Shown piece by piece: positions 1 through 7,972 of a stretch of 64,000 bases of DNA; the first letter of the stretch is position 1; each line of letters opens with the position of its first letter. Under the pieces are notes generated by a model that saw only the letters and a list, made by a program, of their open reading frames with translations, was not told where the DNA came from and ran no database searches. Source of the stretch: Fluviicola taffensis DSM 16823 (GTDB taxonomy: Bacteria; Bacteroidota; Bacteroidia; Flavobacteriales_D; Crocinitomicaceae); contig NC_015321.1 of the NCBI RefSeq assembly GCF_000194605.1, positions 4,030,001-4,094,000 on the forward strand, in the 5' to 3' direction. A program made the position numbers and the translations under genes.

Positions 1-30
1 ACAATGAAAAGTAAGATACTGTGACAATAG

Positions 31-660
31 TCACAAATTGCTTAATAATTTGATTTGGTTGCGATATAATACCACTTTATTATCCTTTTCAAGACGTTTC
101 AATAAACGCGAAATAACTTCCCTTGAACTCGATAAATCAATCGCAATTTGTTCGTGAGAAAGGTTAATAACAGTGGAATGAGTAGATTTTGATTTTTCTT
201 TCAAATAATGAACAAGACGTTCGTCCAATCGCTGAAAAGCAATTTGATCAATCATGATCAATAGCTCATTAAATCGTGAATGAATGGTTTTCATGATAAA
301 GCTTTTCCAAGAAGCATATTTCATCATCCATTTATCCATTGCAGTTATGGGAATAGTCAGAATGATAGAATCTTCATCTGCTACTGCTCTAATTTCACTG
401 GGAAACTCTTCCATGCAACACGTAAAAGTCATTGCGCAACTTTCATGCGGATGGATGTAATACAAAAACAATTCATGCCCTTCTTCATCTACTCGCGAAA
501 TTTTCAATGTTCCAGAAAGCACAATTGGAATTACACGCACAATCTGTCCTGTATCTAATAGAAGATCTCCTTCTTTCAACCTGACTTCGTGAGATTTTTC
601 ATTGATTTCTTCAACAAGTTCCTCTTCAAATAAGTCCTTTAATTTATCAAGCGGATTCAT
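31..660 (-). CDS. Crp/Fnr-family transcriptional regulator
   Basis: A 209-residue DNA-binding regulator. Residues about 10-125 form a cyclic-nucleotide-binding-like beta-barrel sensor, and residues about 145-205 form a Crp-type winged helix (seen in HEQIAIDLSSSREVISRLLK). The segment CAMTFTCCMEEF in the sensor is a cysteine-rich signature common in Bacteroidota Crp/Fnr proteins; whether it binds a metal, cluster or redox signal is not known. The arginine/serine pair that binds cAMP in E. coli Crp is not evident, so the ligand is probably different. It lies just downstream, on the same strand, of an FAD oxidoreductase, with 45 bases between them. The start is an ATG. The family call is firm; the regulon is unknown. 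Confidence 0.9.
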   Translation of the reverse strand: MNPLDKLKDLFEEELVEEINEKSHEVRLKEGDLLLDTGQIVRVIPIVLSGTLKISRVDEEGHELFLYYIHPHESCAMTFTCCMEEFPSEIRAVADEDSIILTIPITAMDKWMMKYASWKSFIMKTIHSRFNELLIMIDQIAFQRLDERLVHYLKEKSKSTHSTVINLSHEQIAIDLSSSREVISRLLKRLEKDNKVVLYRNQIKLLSNL

Positions 661-705
661 GATACTTCATTACTTATCGATTATTTCTAAATTACATGAA
701 TAATG

Positions 706-2424
706 TTATTCAGTAGTTGCGGATTCTTCTCGCCTTTTTACTTTTTTCTGCGCTGGAGTTGGATCTTTCACCCATGAATTATCATAAGGTATCAATAAAT
801 CGGAAGCACGTAATTCTGCTACTCCAATTTTACCATCCATATAGTTTGCAAGTAATTTGAATCGTTTTTTATCTTCCTTTTGAAGGACTAAAAGGGTTGT
901 ATTGATAGATGATTTGATAGCAATTGGAATTCCGCCACCTAAATCCGCCCAATGTCCGCTTAGATATAAGTTTTTTACTGGAGTGATGTAAGATGCGACT
1001 TTTCCTTGGTAATTTTCTTTCCCTGGTTTTTGAGCCATCATCGTCCCGTTTTTATTACCAGTGTAGCGGTAATGTGTAATTGGTGTTGCTACATCGCAAT
1101 ACAAAATATGTTTGCGCAAGTTTGGAACCAATCCCTTTTCTACACGATCAATTAATATATCTGCGTACTTATCTTTCAATTTCTGATATTCATCTCCGCG
1201 AGAATATGTTCCGTTTTCGTCAGCAACACATCCCCAATAATCGTTGTTATCCATCCAAGCAGGAATAAACAGTGTAATTGTTCCGTGTTCAGGTAGTGAA
1301 AGAGATTTATCTCGTACTGTCGATGCCAAAATGTGAATTCCACTTAAGTAAGGATCTCCTTTTCCCAAATCTTCTTTTGGAACTGTCGGATCAGCTAAGA
1401 AGACAATTTCTTCACCTAGCCCTAGTTCTTCTGCCGGACAATCAATCCCCAAAGCAACTGTCAAAGCTGAGGCATACAAAGGTGCACCTTTCAATCCATC
1501 CTTCATTTTAGCTGGAATGGATTCTTTCGGAAGCATTTTCTCAAACAACGTTTCGGCATCGCAAGCAGCAACTACATATTTACTAGAAATAGTGTGAGTT
1601 GTTCCTCGGTGCTCTAATCTTACTCCTTTTGCGACGTTGTCTTGTACTATAACTTCTGTGACTTTAGATTTGAAAAAAATCTCCCCACCCATTGTTTCGA
1701 TCGTATGCGTCAACCATTCAGGAAAACTTTGGCTCCCACCTTCTGGCGGAAGTTGAAAATCTTTGATATAAGCCCAAGAAATGGGGATTAAGCAGGATAA
1801 TACATCTGGTTCTGAGCAAAATACACGGTGTAGTTTTTCATCGGTGAAATAACGGCTTAAACCTTTCTTCATCTTTTCGCCCGTAAAACGGATATGTGGA
1901 ATAAAAGGAAGAGCGAAACGAAGCATTTTTAATCCATGAATCGGGTATTCATACCAACTCATTGAATTCATGGTTCTACTCAAATTTGCATAGCTATCAA
2001 ATGACTTTCCAATACGTTTAGCGTCTCGAAAAAAGCGAATAATCCCTTTCTTTTCATGCGGAAATTCTTTCAGCCATTGCTCCTTAAGCTCATCCGGATT
2101 ATTGGTGACTAGGTAATCGAACTCATCACTTACAAAGCGACGAATATTCTTTTGATCTTCACATTTTGGGGAATCATCACCAATGATCTTAAAAATTTTG
2201 GTCACTAAACCATTCGGTCCGCAATTATTTAACCAGTGAATGGCAGAGTCGAAGCGAAAATCATGTCGGCGAAAGCCGGCCAAATAACCGCCTGGACGGT
2301 TGTCCATTTCGATTACGCAGCATGAAATTCCAGCTTTGCTAAAAAGTGCTGCAGAGGTCAACCCACTAACGCCACCACCAATAATTACAACATCGTAGTG
2401 CTGTTTAGGTTCAATTCCTCTCAT
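706..2424 (-). CDS. FAD-dependent oxidoreductase, carotenoid desaturase/isomerase (CrtI/CrtISO)-like
   Basis: A flavoprotein of about 572 residues. It opens with a dinucleotide-binding Rossmann motif (DVVIIGGGVSGLTSAALFSKAG followed by E and RPGG), typical of the phytoene desaturase / carotenoid isomerase / retinol saturase superfamily. The C-terminal part (LYLSGHWADLGGGIPIAIKS) is the matching FAD-contacting segment. The substrate is not predictable; no other carotenoid genes are nearby. I chose the ATG at 2424. A longer frame reaches a TTG at 2478, but its extra 18 residues are a hydrophobic stretch that would precede the Rossmann fold and they overlap a strong inverted repeat. Neighbours are a Crp regulator downstream and a small secreted protein upstream. 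Confidence 0.82.
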   Translation of the reverse strand: MRGIEPKQHYDVVIIGGGVSGLTSAALFSKAGISCCVIEMDNRPGGYLAGFRRHDFRFDSAIHWLNNCGPNGLVTKIFKIIGDDSPKCEDQKNIRRFVSDEFDYLVTNNPDELKEQWLKEFPHEKKGIIRFFRDAKRIGKSFDSYANLSRTMNSMSWYEYPIHGLKMLRFALPFIPHIRFTGEKMKKGLSRYFTDEKLHRVFCSEPDVLSCLIPISWAYIKDFQLPPEGGSQSFPEWLTHTIETMGGEIFFKSKVTEVIVQDNVAKGVRLEHRGTTHTISSKYVVAACDAETLFEKMLPKESIPAKMKDGLKGAPLYASALTVALGIDCPAEELGLGEEIVFLADPTVPKEDLGKGDPYLSGIHILASTVRDKSLSLPEHGTITLFIPAWMDNNDYWGCVADENGTYSRGDEYQKLKDKYADILIDRVEKGLVPNLRKHILYCDVATPITHYRYTGNKNGTMMAQKPGKENYQGKVASYITPVKNLYLSGHWADLGGGIPIAIKSSINTTLLVLQKEDKKRFKLLANYMDGKIGVAELRASDLLIPYDNSWVKDPTPAQKKVKRREESATTE

Positions 2425-2474
2425 TGTTTCAATTAAGAGCGCGCAAGTTAGGAATAAATAGGGAAATGAGAAGT

Positions 2475-2507
2475 ACAACAGCTTGTTTTAAAACAACAAG
2501 CTGTTGT
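2475..2507. promoter_or_regulatory. Perfect 13-bp inverted repeat upstream of the oxidoreductase
   Basis: The arms ACAACAGCTTGTT (2475-2487) and AACAAGCTGTTGT (2495-2507) match perfectly around a 7-base spacer. It lies about 50 bases upstream of the chosen ATG of the minus-strand oxidoreductase and 126 bases downstream of the secreted-protein gene. No T-tract follows on either strand. It could be an operator or a weak terminator hairpin; the choice is open. Confidence 0.5.
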
Positions 2508-2632
2508 CATTACTTGTATTGATCGGTACATTTCTGTTCTTCTCAAAAAAGCTCATTACAAGATGATTTTTAAGCAATTAAACATCGTAATCCGGTCTTA
2601 ATATCTAGATTTTATCCTAAGAAATAATCATC

Positions 2633-3106
2633 CTAAAAACTAGGAGAACCGGTACTTGCAACACTATGGGAGAAAATTATTTTCTTGGTTTTAGAATCTC
2701 TGCATTCCCAAATCTCTCCAATTGCTGGAAAGCTTTTGTCGTCTAGAATCACAACGCTTTTTAATTTCTTTTCCTCGTTAATGGGCTGAATTAGTAAATG
2801 CCCATTCGTTGTGCATTTGATCAATTGATTCCAAAGAATGGTTTGTTGATTCGGTTTAAAAGTCGAAAAAGGATTCTTTAGATTCATCGAATCATTGCTT
2901 TGAGCGAACTCAATAAAGAGTCCTGACAATAACTCATTGTCCAAATTTAGGAATTCGAGTTTACTCACGTAAACATGGTATTCAGAAGTGTAAAAGTGGA
3001 AAAACGTTTGTTCCTCCCATTTTAATTTAACGGTGGTTTCTGTTCTCGTTTGACAAATTGCACCCGATGATGCGACTAAAAAAAATAGAACAATGGCTGC
3101 TTTCAT
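2633..3106 (-). CDS. Small secreted protein of unknown function
   Basis: 157 residues starting at ATG 3106; a TTG four codons upstream is possible but less likely. Residues 1-19 (MKAAIVLFFLVASSGAICQ) look like a Sec signal peptide. The mature part is about 138 residues of predicted mixed beta structure with no motif I recognise. Four lines of context give no functional hint: the gene is single, flanked by an oxidoreductase downstream and a long non-coding stretch upstream. Export is likely; the function is unknown. Confidence 0.65.
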   Translation of the reverse strand: MKAAIVLFFLVASSGAICQTRTETTVKLKWEEQTFFHFYTSEYHVYVSKLEFLNLDNELLSGLFIEFAQSNDSMNLKNPFSTFKPNQQTILWNQLIKCTTNGHLLIQPINEEKKLKSVVILDDKSFPAIGEIWECRDSKTKKIIFSHSVASTGSPSF

Positions 3107-3238
3107 AGTAATTCTCAATCAGTGAACAAAAAACGATATTTTTTTCAATTAAACACTTCATTTAACTGAATATATACTCGTGTAGGACGAATATATTTAT
3201 TTTAAAATAAAAAACAAAGATTATCCCATGTTCAGTAT

Positions 3239-3418
3239 ATGATTCAAGTGTTTTCTCTTTCTCAACACATATTAAAACATCCCACAATCCCTAATGAAAT
3301 CCGAACAATTAACAAAAAGTATCAACGGGAAGGAGCATTTGATTTTGAAGAAACCTTTACGTTCTTTGCTTCTCTGCTGTTAAAACAAAAAATACCAAAA
3401 TGGACTCCCGTCAATTGA
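3239..3418 (+). CDS. Possible small ORF, 59 residues
   Basis: An ATG-to-TGA frame in the 424-base gap between the secreted-protein gene and bshA. The translation begins MIQVFSLSQHILKHPTIPNE and ends KQKIPKWTPVN. It has a plausible amino-acid mix, a phenylalanine-rich middle (FEETFTFFASLLL) and no low-complexity sequence. There is an AT-rich stretch upstream but no clear -7 box or ribosome-binding site. It may be a small protein gene or the remnant of a longer one. No family is recognised. Confidence 0.3.
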   Translation: MIQVFSLSQHILKHPTIPNEIRTINKKYQREGAFDFEETFTFFASLLLKQKIPKWTPVN

Positions 3419-3419
3419 T

Positions 3420-3518
3420 ATTTTCGCACTCAATTCGAGTATCCCACATGCCGTTCTCGGTAACCGTTCCGCTAAGGCGGGCGGACTCCAAACGACATCT
3501 GTGGGATGTATCGAAAAT
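3420..3518. repeat. Interrupted inverted repeat in convergent gap downstream of bshA
   Basis: Two arm segments pair in nested order: ATTTTCG (3420-3426) with CGAAAAT (3512-3518), and ATCCCACA (3441-3448) with TGTGGGAT (3500-3507). The centre is unusually GC-rich for this genome (CTAAGGCGGGCGGA). It follows the 59-residue ORF on the plus strand and the bshA stop on the minus strand. It may serve as a bidirectional terminator, or be an extragenic palindromic repeat related to the one at 15916-16017. Confidence 0.45.
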
Positions 3519-3530
3519 GACTTAGATAAA

Positions 3531-4676
3531 TTAAACCTTCACCGCATCTCCATGCCCTTTCAGCACTGATTCATACAATTCTTCATACAACGGAAGTACT
3601 TCTGTTAATTCAAACTTCTTAGCTTGATCCAATGCGTTTTTACGGAAGAGTTGATGCGTTGCTTTATCTTTCAAAATACGAATTGCATTCTCAGCCATCG
3701 AATCCACATCACCTACATCAGATGTGAATCCAGAAAAACCATCAATATTCACTTCAGGAATACCACCTGTATTGGACGAAACAACTGGTACTCCTTCTGC
3801 CATTGCTTCCAAAGCTGCTAAACCAAAACTTTCCGTTTCTGATGGCAGTAAAAACAAGTCGCTTAATTCTAAAATCGGGCCAGTTTCACGAACTTTTCCA
3901 ATAAAGATGATATTGTGACAAATTCCTAAATCTCGCGCTAAGCGTTCTACAATTGCACGATCTGGACCGTCACCAGCCAATAACAATTTCGCTGGAAGTT
4001 TCTCTTGTACTTTTTGGAAAATTCGAACCACATCAGCGATACGTTTCACTGGACGAAAATTCGAAATATGGCAGAGAATCAATTCATCGTCTTTTGCATA
4101 ATGTCTGCGTTTTTCCATATTAATCACAGGCAATTCCGCTTTCGGTTGAATGAAATTTGGAATCACATGGATTTTACGTGTTGTTTCAAAGTGTGCGTAA
4201 GTGTCTTTCATCAAGCTCTCTGAAACTGCTGTAACAGCATCAGATGCATTGATACAGAATGAAATTACAGGTTCAAAGGATGGATCTTTACCAACCAAGG
4301 TGATATCTGTTCCATGTAGAGTTGTAATGAATGGAATATTGATTCCTTGTGCTTTCAAAATTTGCTGTGCCATAAACGCAGCTGAAGCGTGAGGAATAGC
4401 ATAATGAACGTGCAATAAATCCAATCCTTCATATTTCACAACATCCACCACTTTACTCGCTAATTCTGTTTCGTAAGGTTGATATTCAAAAAGTGGGTAA
4501 TCAGAAAGTTGTACTTCGTGATAAAAAATATTTTCGCGAAAACTACCCAAACGAACGGGTTGCGAATAGGTAATAAAATGGACCAAATGTCCTTTTTGGG
4601 CTAAGGCCTTGCCTAATTCTGTGGCTACTACACCACTCCCGCCAAATGTGGGATAAAGTACGATTCCGATTTTCAT
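3531..4676 (-). CDS. bshA: N-acetyl-alpha-D-glucosaminyl L-malate synthase BshA
   Basis: 381 residues, a GT4 glycosyltransferase with GT-B fold. The family joins GlcNAc from UDP-GlcNAc to L-malate, the first step of bacillithiol synthesis. The N-terminus MKIGIVLYPTFGGSGVVATE and the segment VHYAIPHASAA are characteristic of BshA. The C-terminal ESFGLAALEAMAEGVPVV holds the EX7E nucleotide-sugar motif, and NTGGIPEV the loop after it. Length matches the family (about 375-385). The start is 11 bases downstream of the GH3-fusion stop, so the two are probably co-transcribed. The other bacillithiol genes (bshB, bshC) are not in the window. Confidence 0.95.
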   Translation of the reverse strand: MKIGIVLYPTFGGSGVVATELGKALAQKGHLVHFITYSQPVRLGSFRENIFYHEVQLSDYPLFEYQPYETELASKVVDVVKYEGLDLLHVHYAIPHASAAFMAQQILKAQGINIPFITTLHGTDITLVGKDPSFEPVISFCINASDAVTAVSESLMKDTYAHFETTRKIHVIPNFIQPKAELPVINMEKRRHYAKDDELILCHISNFRPVKRIADVVRIFQKVQEKLPAKLLLAGDGPDRAIVERLARDLGICHNIIFIGKVRETGPILELSDLFLLPSETESFGLAALEAMAEGVPVVSSNTGGIPEVNIDGFSGFTSDVGDVDSMAENAIRILKDKATHQLFRKNALDQAKKFELTEVLPLYEELYESVLKGHGDAVKV

Positions 4677-4687
4677 GTTTGTCTGTG

Positions 4688-7645
4688 TTACTTTTGGCGT
4701 GCTTCAAAAAGTGCTTCGTAGATTACTCGTTGAATCTCCGTTCGCACGCTCATCTTTGTTATTTTCCAATTGTCTGCGTCGGGGTAAACTCGGTTCGATA
4801 AAAACACGAAGTTTACCTTGTTTTCTGGGTCTGCCCAAGTGATTGTTCCTGTAAATCCGGAATGCCCAAAAGTTGATGGGGAAACTAAATCACATGTTGG
4901 ACCATTTTTAATACTTACTGTTGGTTTATCGAAGCCAATTCCTCTTCTATTTCCAGGACAAAATTGGCACGCTGTAAACTGATCTACAATTTCTTTTTTG
5001 ATGATCGATTGGTCTCCTATCTGACCTTTATTCAATAAAAATTGCATCAAAGCTGCCAAATCTGTTGCATTAGAAAACAATCCTGCATGGCCTGCGACCC
5101 CGCCCATCATGGCTGCGCCGGGGTCATGTACGTATCCGTGAATCAATTGCTTTCGAAAATCTTTATCGAATTCTGTTGGGACGATTTGTTTCTTGGAGAA
5201 CTTTTTCAACGGTAAATAGGTCATTCTTTGTAATCCCAAAGGTTTATAAATCTCTTTATCCACAAATTCTTCTTCTCCCATTCCGGTAGTAAGCTCAATG
5301 TATTTATTAAAAAAGTAATAACTCAAGTCGGAATATTCGTAGGATTTTTTGCCAGTTAAAGGCGTTTCAACAATAATCTTCAACATCGTTTTCCAATAGT
5401 CGTTTCGAATCCAAATATTATCTGCAACAACCCGATTGTAAACTCCTTTATCTATTTTGGCATAAATACTCGAATCCAGGTTTCCATTCTCCATGGTTCG
5501 TTTGTAAAATGCAATCCACGGGGTTAATCCTGCTTGGTGAGTCAATAAATCAATGGCTTTTAAATTCGCATAAGGTGTTCCTTTGACATATTCAGAAACT
5601 AATTCGTCCAGATCCGATTTCTCGTCAAACTTCCCCAATGTTTTTAAACGCATTAAAGCCGTTGTCGAAGCAGCAATTTTGGTAATCGAAGCAATGTCGT
5701 AAATGTGTTCATTGGTAATACTGTCGCCATTTTCATAGATGGTTGTTCCGTAAGATTTTTGAATGACAATCTTTCCATCAATAGCAACAACAATCTGACA
5801 ACCTGGAAAGGCTTTGGCTTCAATCGCTTTTGCCACAATCTCATCTACTTCTCTCAATTTCGCTGGATTCAACCCCAATTCTTCGGGTTGCGAATACTTC
5901 AACCGTCCGTTTTTCTTGATTTGAACTCCGAATCCTATTTTCCAGTAGGCATTCAAATCCATCGCCAATTTTCCTTCCACATCAAATGCTCCCATAATTG
6001 CTTGGGCCGTTCTTTCTTGCGCTGCAGCTGTATTTTCATATGCGCACAAAACGGATTTTACAGAACTTGGAAACTCTGTTTCTTCTTGTAAGACTAATGG
6101 GTTTCCAAAAAGAACAACAGTCGCATTGGCATCTTTAGGAAGTAAATCAAGTACTTTTTTCCAAGTTCCAAATCCGTAATTGTTCCGAGCACGCTGACCA
6201 TCTGAATGAAAATCCAGAATGTAATTTGCTTCTGGATTCAACTTGATTTCTTTCAATCTTCGAAGAGCTTCTTCTGATGTAAAATACTTGTAATGAGTTA
6301 TTTTACCGTAATCATTTAAACGATCTCTAAAAGCGGAAGTATGTGTTCCAATTGCAATGCGAATAATTTCTTTATCCAATTTATCAATCGGTAAATTATC
6401 TGCTTCATTCTTGATGCACAATAATGCTTTTTCATAAATCTGATTAATAATCAATCTGCGTTCAGGAGCAGGATCTTTGCGTTTCACTATTGGTTTGTGA
6501 ACAATTGCTTGATATTTCGCTCTTAAAACACGTTTGCAATGTTCATTTATAACTTCTTTGGTCAATTCACCGCTTTCAACTTTACTATGAATCAATTTGA
6601 TTGCATCTTCTACATTTTCAGGGAACAACAAAATATCGCAACCAGCAATGTATGCTTTTGCAACCACTTCCGATTTTCCGTATTTATCCGAAACCGCTTT
6701 CATATTTAAAGCATCTGAAATCACCAAGCCTTTAAATCCTAATTTCTTCCGTAAATATGTTTCAATCACAACTTTCGATAAACTACTCGGAGTTCCACTC
6801 GGATCTAATGATGGAACATTCAAATGGGCAACCATTACAGAACGTGTTCCTGCTTCAATTCCACTTTTAAAGGGCAGAAAATCCTTCGCTTCAAATTCAC
6901 TGACACTGTGAGAAACAGTCGGAAGTTCTTTGTGCGAGTCTTTGTCTGTATCTCCATGTCCTGGAAAGTGCTTCACACAAGAAATAACACCTGCGTCTTC
7001 AATTCCTTTCACCATCGCTGCTGTGTGCTTAGCCACTTGCTGCGGATTGGAGCCAAAAGCTCTAAATCCAATTACAGGATTTTTTGGATTCAAGTTTACA
7101 TCTGCAACTGGTGAGAAATTCATATGAATCCCAAGCATATCGCACTCCACTCCCATTTGATAACCAATTCGTTCTGTTAAATTCAAGTCATTTGCAGCCC
7201 CAATTGTTTGTTGATAAGGGAACCGAGGCTCCCCCGAAAGTCGCATTGCTACACCCCATTCTGCATCCATCCCAATGAGTAAAGGAATTTTTGCATTTGC
7301 TTGCATTTGTTGAATAGTCTCTTGTAAATTATCCTTTTCTCCCTGAAAAAAAATAAGTCCGCCAATTTTTTGAATCCGAACCAATTCTTCTGTTTCGTCC
7401 AAATGCTCTTTTCCTTTATTGGACCAGCAAGCAACCATGAACGATTGTGCAATACGCTCCTGCATAGAAAGCTTAGCCATTTCAGCTGAAACCCACTGAT
7501 CTTCTTCTTTATCAGTTGTAAAACTTACTGAATGCTTTTGAACTGATTTATGAGCCGGATTTTTTAAAAGTGCCGAAGTAATCAACCCTGATCCGATGAT
7601 GAGAAAAAAAATAAGAGTTGCTTTGCGGAATGTCTTTCTGTTCAT
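4688..7645 (-). CDS. GH3 beta-N-acetylhexosaminidase-like / class C beta-lactamase-like serine hydrolase fusion
   Basis: 985 residues. Residues 10-27 are a hydrophobic signal or anchor. Residues about 50-400 are a glycoside hydrolase family 3 domain of the NagZ type: KHFPGHGDTDKDSHKELP carries the KHFPGHG signature and the Asp/His pair used by NagZ enzymes, and ISDALNMKAV holds the likely nucleophile Asp. The GH3 second domain follows to about 580. The last 380 residues are a penicillin-binding-protein-like serine hydrolase with SITK (SxxK), YSDLSYYF (Tyr motif) and HSGFTGT (HxG motif). The architecture fits an exported enzyme acting on peptidoglycan or amino sugars. It starts at an ATG and lies 11 bases upstream of bshA. 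Confidence 0.9.
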   Translation of the reverse strand: MNRKTFRKATLIFFLIIGSGLITSALLKNPAHKSVQKHSVSFTTDKEEDQWVSAEMAKLSMQERIAQSFMVACWSNKGKEHLDETEELVRIQKIGGLIFFQGEKDNLQETIQQMQANAKIPLLIGMDAEWGVAMRLSGEPRFPYQQTIGAANDLNLTERIGYQMGVECDMLGIHMNFSPVADVNLNPKNPVIGFRAFGSNPQQVAKHTAAMVKGIEDAGVISCVKHFPGHGDTDKDSHKELPTVSHSVSEFEAKDFLPFKSGIEAGTRSVMVAHLNVPSLDPSGTPSSLSKVVIETYLRKKLGFKGLVISDALNMKAVSDKYGKSEVVAKAYIAGCDILLFPENVEDAIKLIHSKVESGELTKEVINEHCKRVLRAKYQAIVHKPIVKRKDPAPERRLIINQIYEKALLCIKNEADNLPIDKLDKEIIRIAIGTHTSAFRDRLNDYGKITHYKYFTSEEALRRLKEIKLNPEANYILDFHSDGQRARNNYGFGTWKKVLDLLPKDANATVVLFGNPLVLQEETEFPSSVKSVLCAYENTAAAQERTAQAIMGAFDVEGKLAMDLNAYWKIGFGVQIKKNGRLKYSQPEELGLNPAKLREVDEIVAKAIEAKAFPGCQIVVAIDGKIVIQKSYGTTIYENGDSITNEHIYDIASITKIAASTTALMRLKTLGKFDEKSDLDELVSEYVKGTPYANLKAIDLLTHQAGLTPWIAFYKRTMENGNLDSSIYAKIDKGVYNRVVADNIWIRNDYWKTMLKIIVETPLTGKKSYEYSDLSYYFFNKYIELTTGMGEEEFVDKEIYKPLGLQRMTYLPLKKFSKKQIVPTEFDKDFRKQLIHGYVHDPGAAMMGGVAGHAGLFSNATDLAALMQFLLNKGQIGDQSIIKKEIVDQFTACQFCPGNRRGIGFDKPTVSIKNGPTCDLVSPSTFGHSGFTGTITWADPENKVNFVFLSNRVYPDADNWKITKMSVRTEIQRVIYEALFEARQK

Positions 7646-7649
7646 AGAA

Positions 7650-7677
7650 CAAAATTACGTAAATATTTCACCGCAAA
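7650..7677 (-). promoter_or_regulatory. Candidate promoter of GH3 fusion-bshA operon
   Basis: On the minus strand TAATTTTG (complement of 7650-7657) matches the Bacteroidota -7 box TAnnTTTG. It ends only four bases before the ATG at 7645. A TTTG that could serve as a -33 box lies at 7674-7677, with a slightly short 16-base spacer. The geometry implies an almost leaderless mRNA. Confidence 0.5.
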
Positions 7678-7937
7678 GGCTCAGAAGAAAACGCAAAACG
7701 ATTGAAAATATAACTTGAGGTAAAGCTAAGTTGTCTTCAAACTCTTTGCGCTCTTTTAACTTCAGATAACGTCAGTAACGGACTATGCTCAGTCTTCACT
7801 AGCTGCATCTGGTTCTTCTTTGCAGTTAAATCTATAATTCGGTATTCGTAATTAGCAATTATACTGACAGCATGTCAGCCAAAAAATCTTGGAACGAGAA
7901 TTGTTAAAAAGACACAGATAAAACTAAGAGATTATCT
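7678..7937. other. Divergent intergenic region without recognisable gene
   Basis: This stretch separates the minus-strand GH3 gene from mutL. It has only short frames with no coding character. The string GTGAAGACT (minus strand, near 7795) recurs in the 13.2-kb gap, which suggests decayed intergenic repeats. I see no RNA gene. Confidence 0.4.
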
Positions 7938-7945
7938 TAATTTTG
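7938..7945 (+). promoter_or_regulatory. Candidate -7 box for mutL operon
   Basis: TAATTTTG matches TAnnTTTG and lies 27 bases upstream of the chosen mutL ATG. A convincing -33 TTG at normal spacing is not visible, so support is partial. Confidence 0.35.
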
Positions 7946-7972
7946 TTGGTATTGCACAAATTGAATTCATTC

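Noticed and set aside
2425-2478. Signal-peptide-like extension of the FAD oxidoreductase
   Set aside because: It needs a TTG start, lies partly in an inverted repeat and would put a hydrophobic leader before the Rossmann fold.
4005-4392. Plus-strand short frames opposite bshA and other long genes
   Set aside because: They are shadows of conserved minus-strand genes with no family resemblance of their own.
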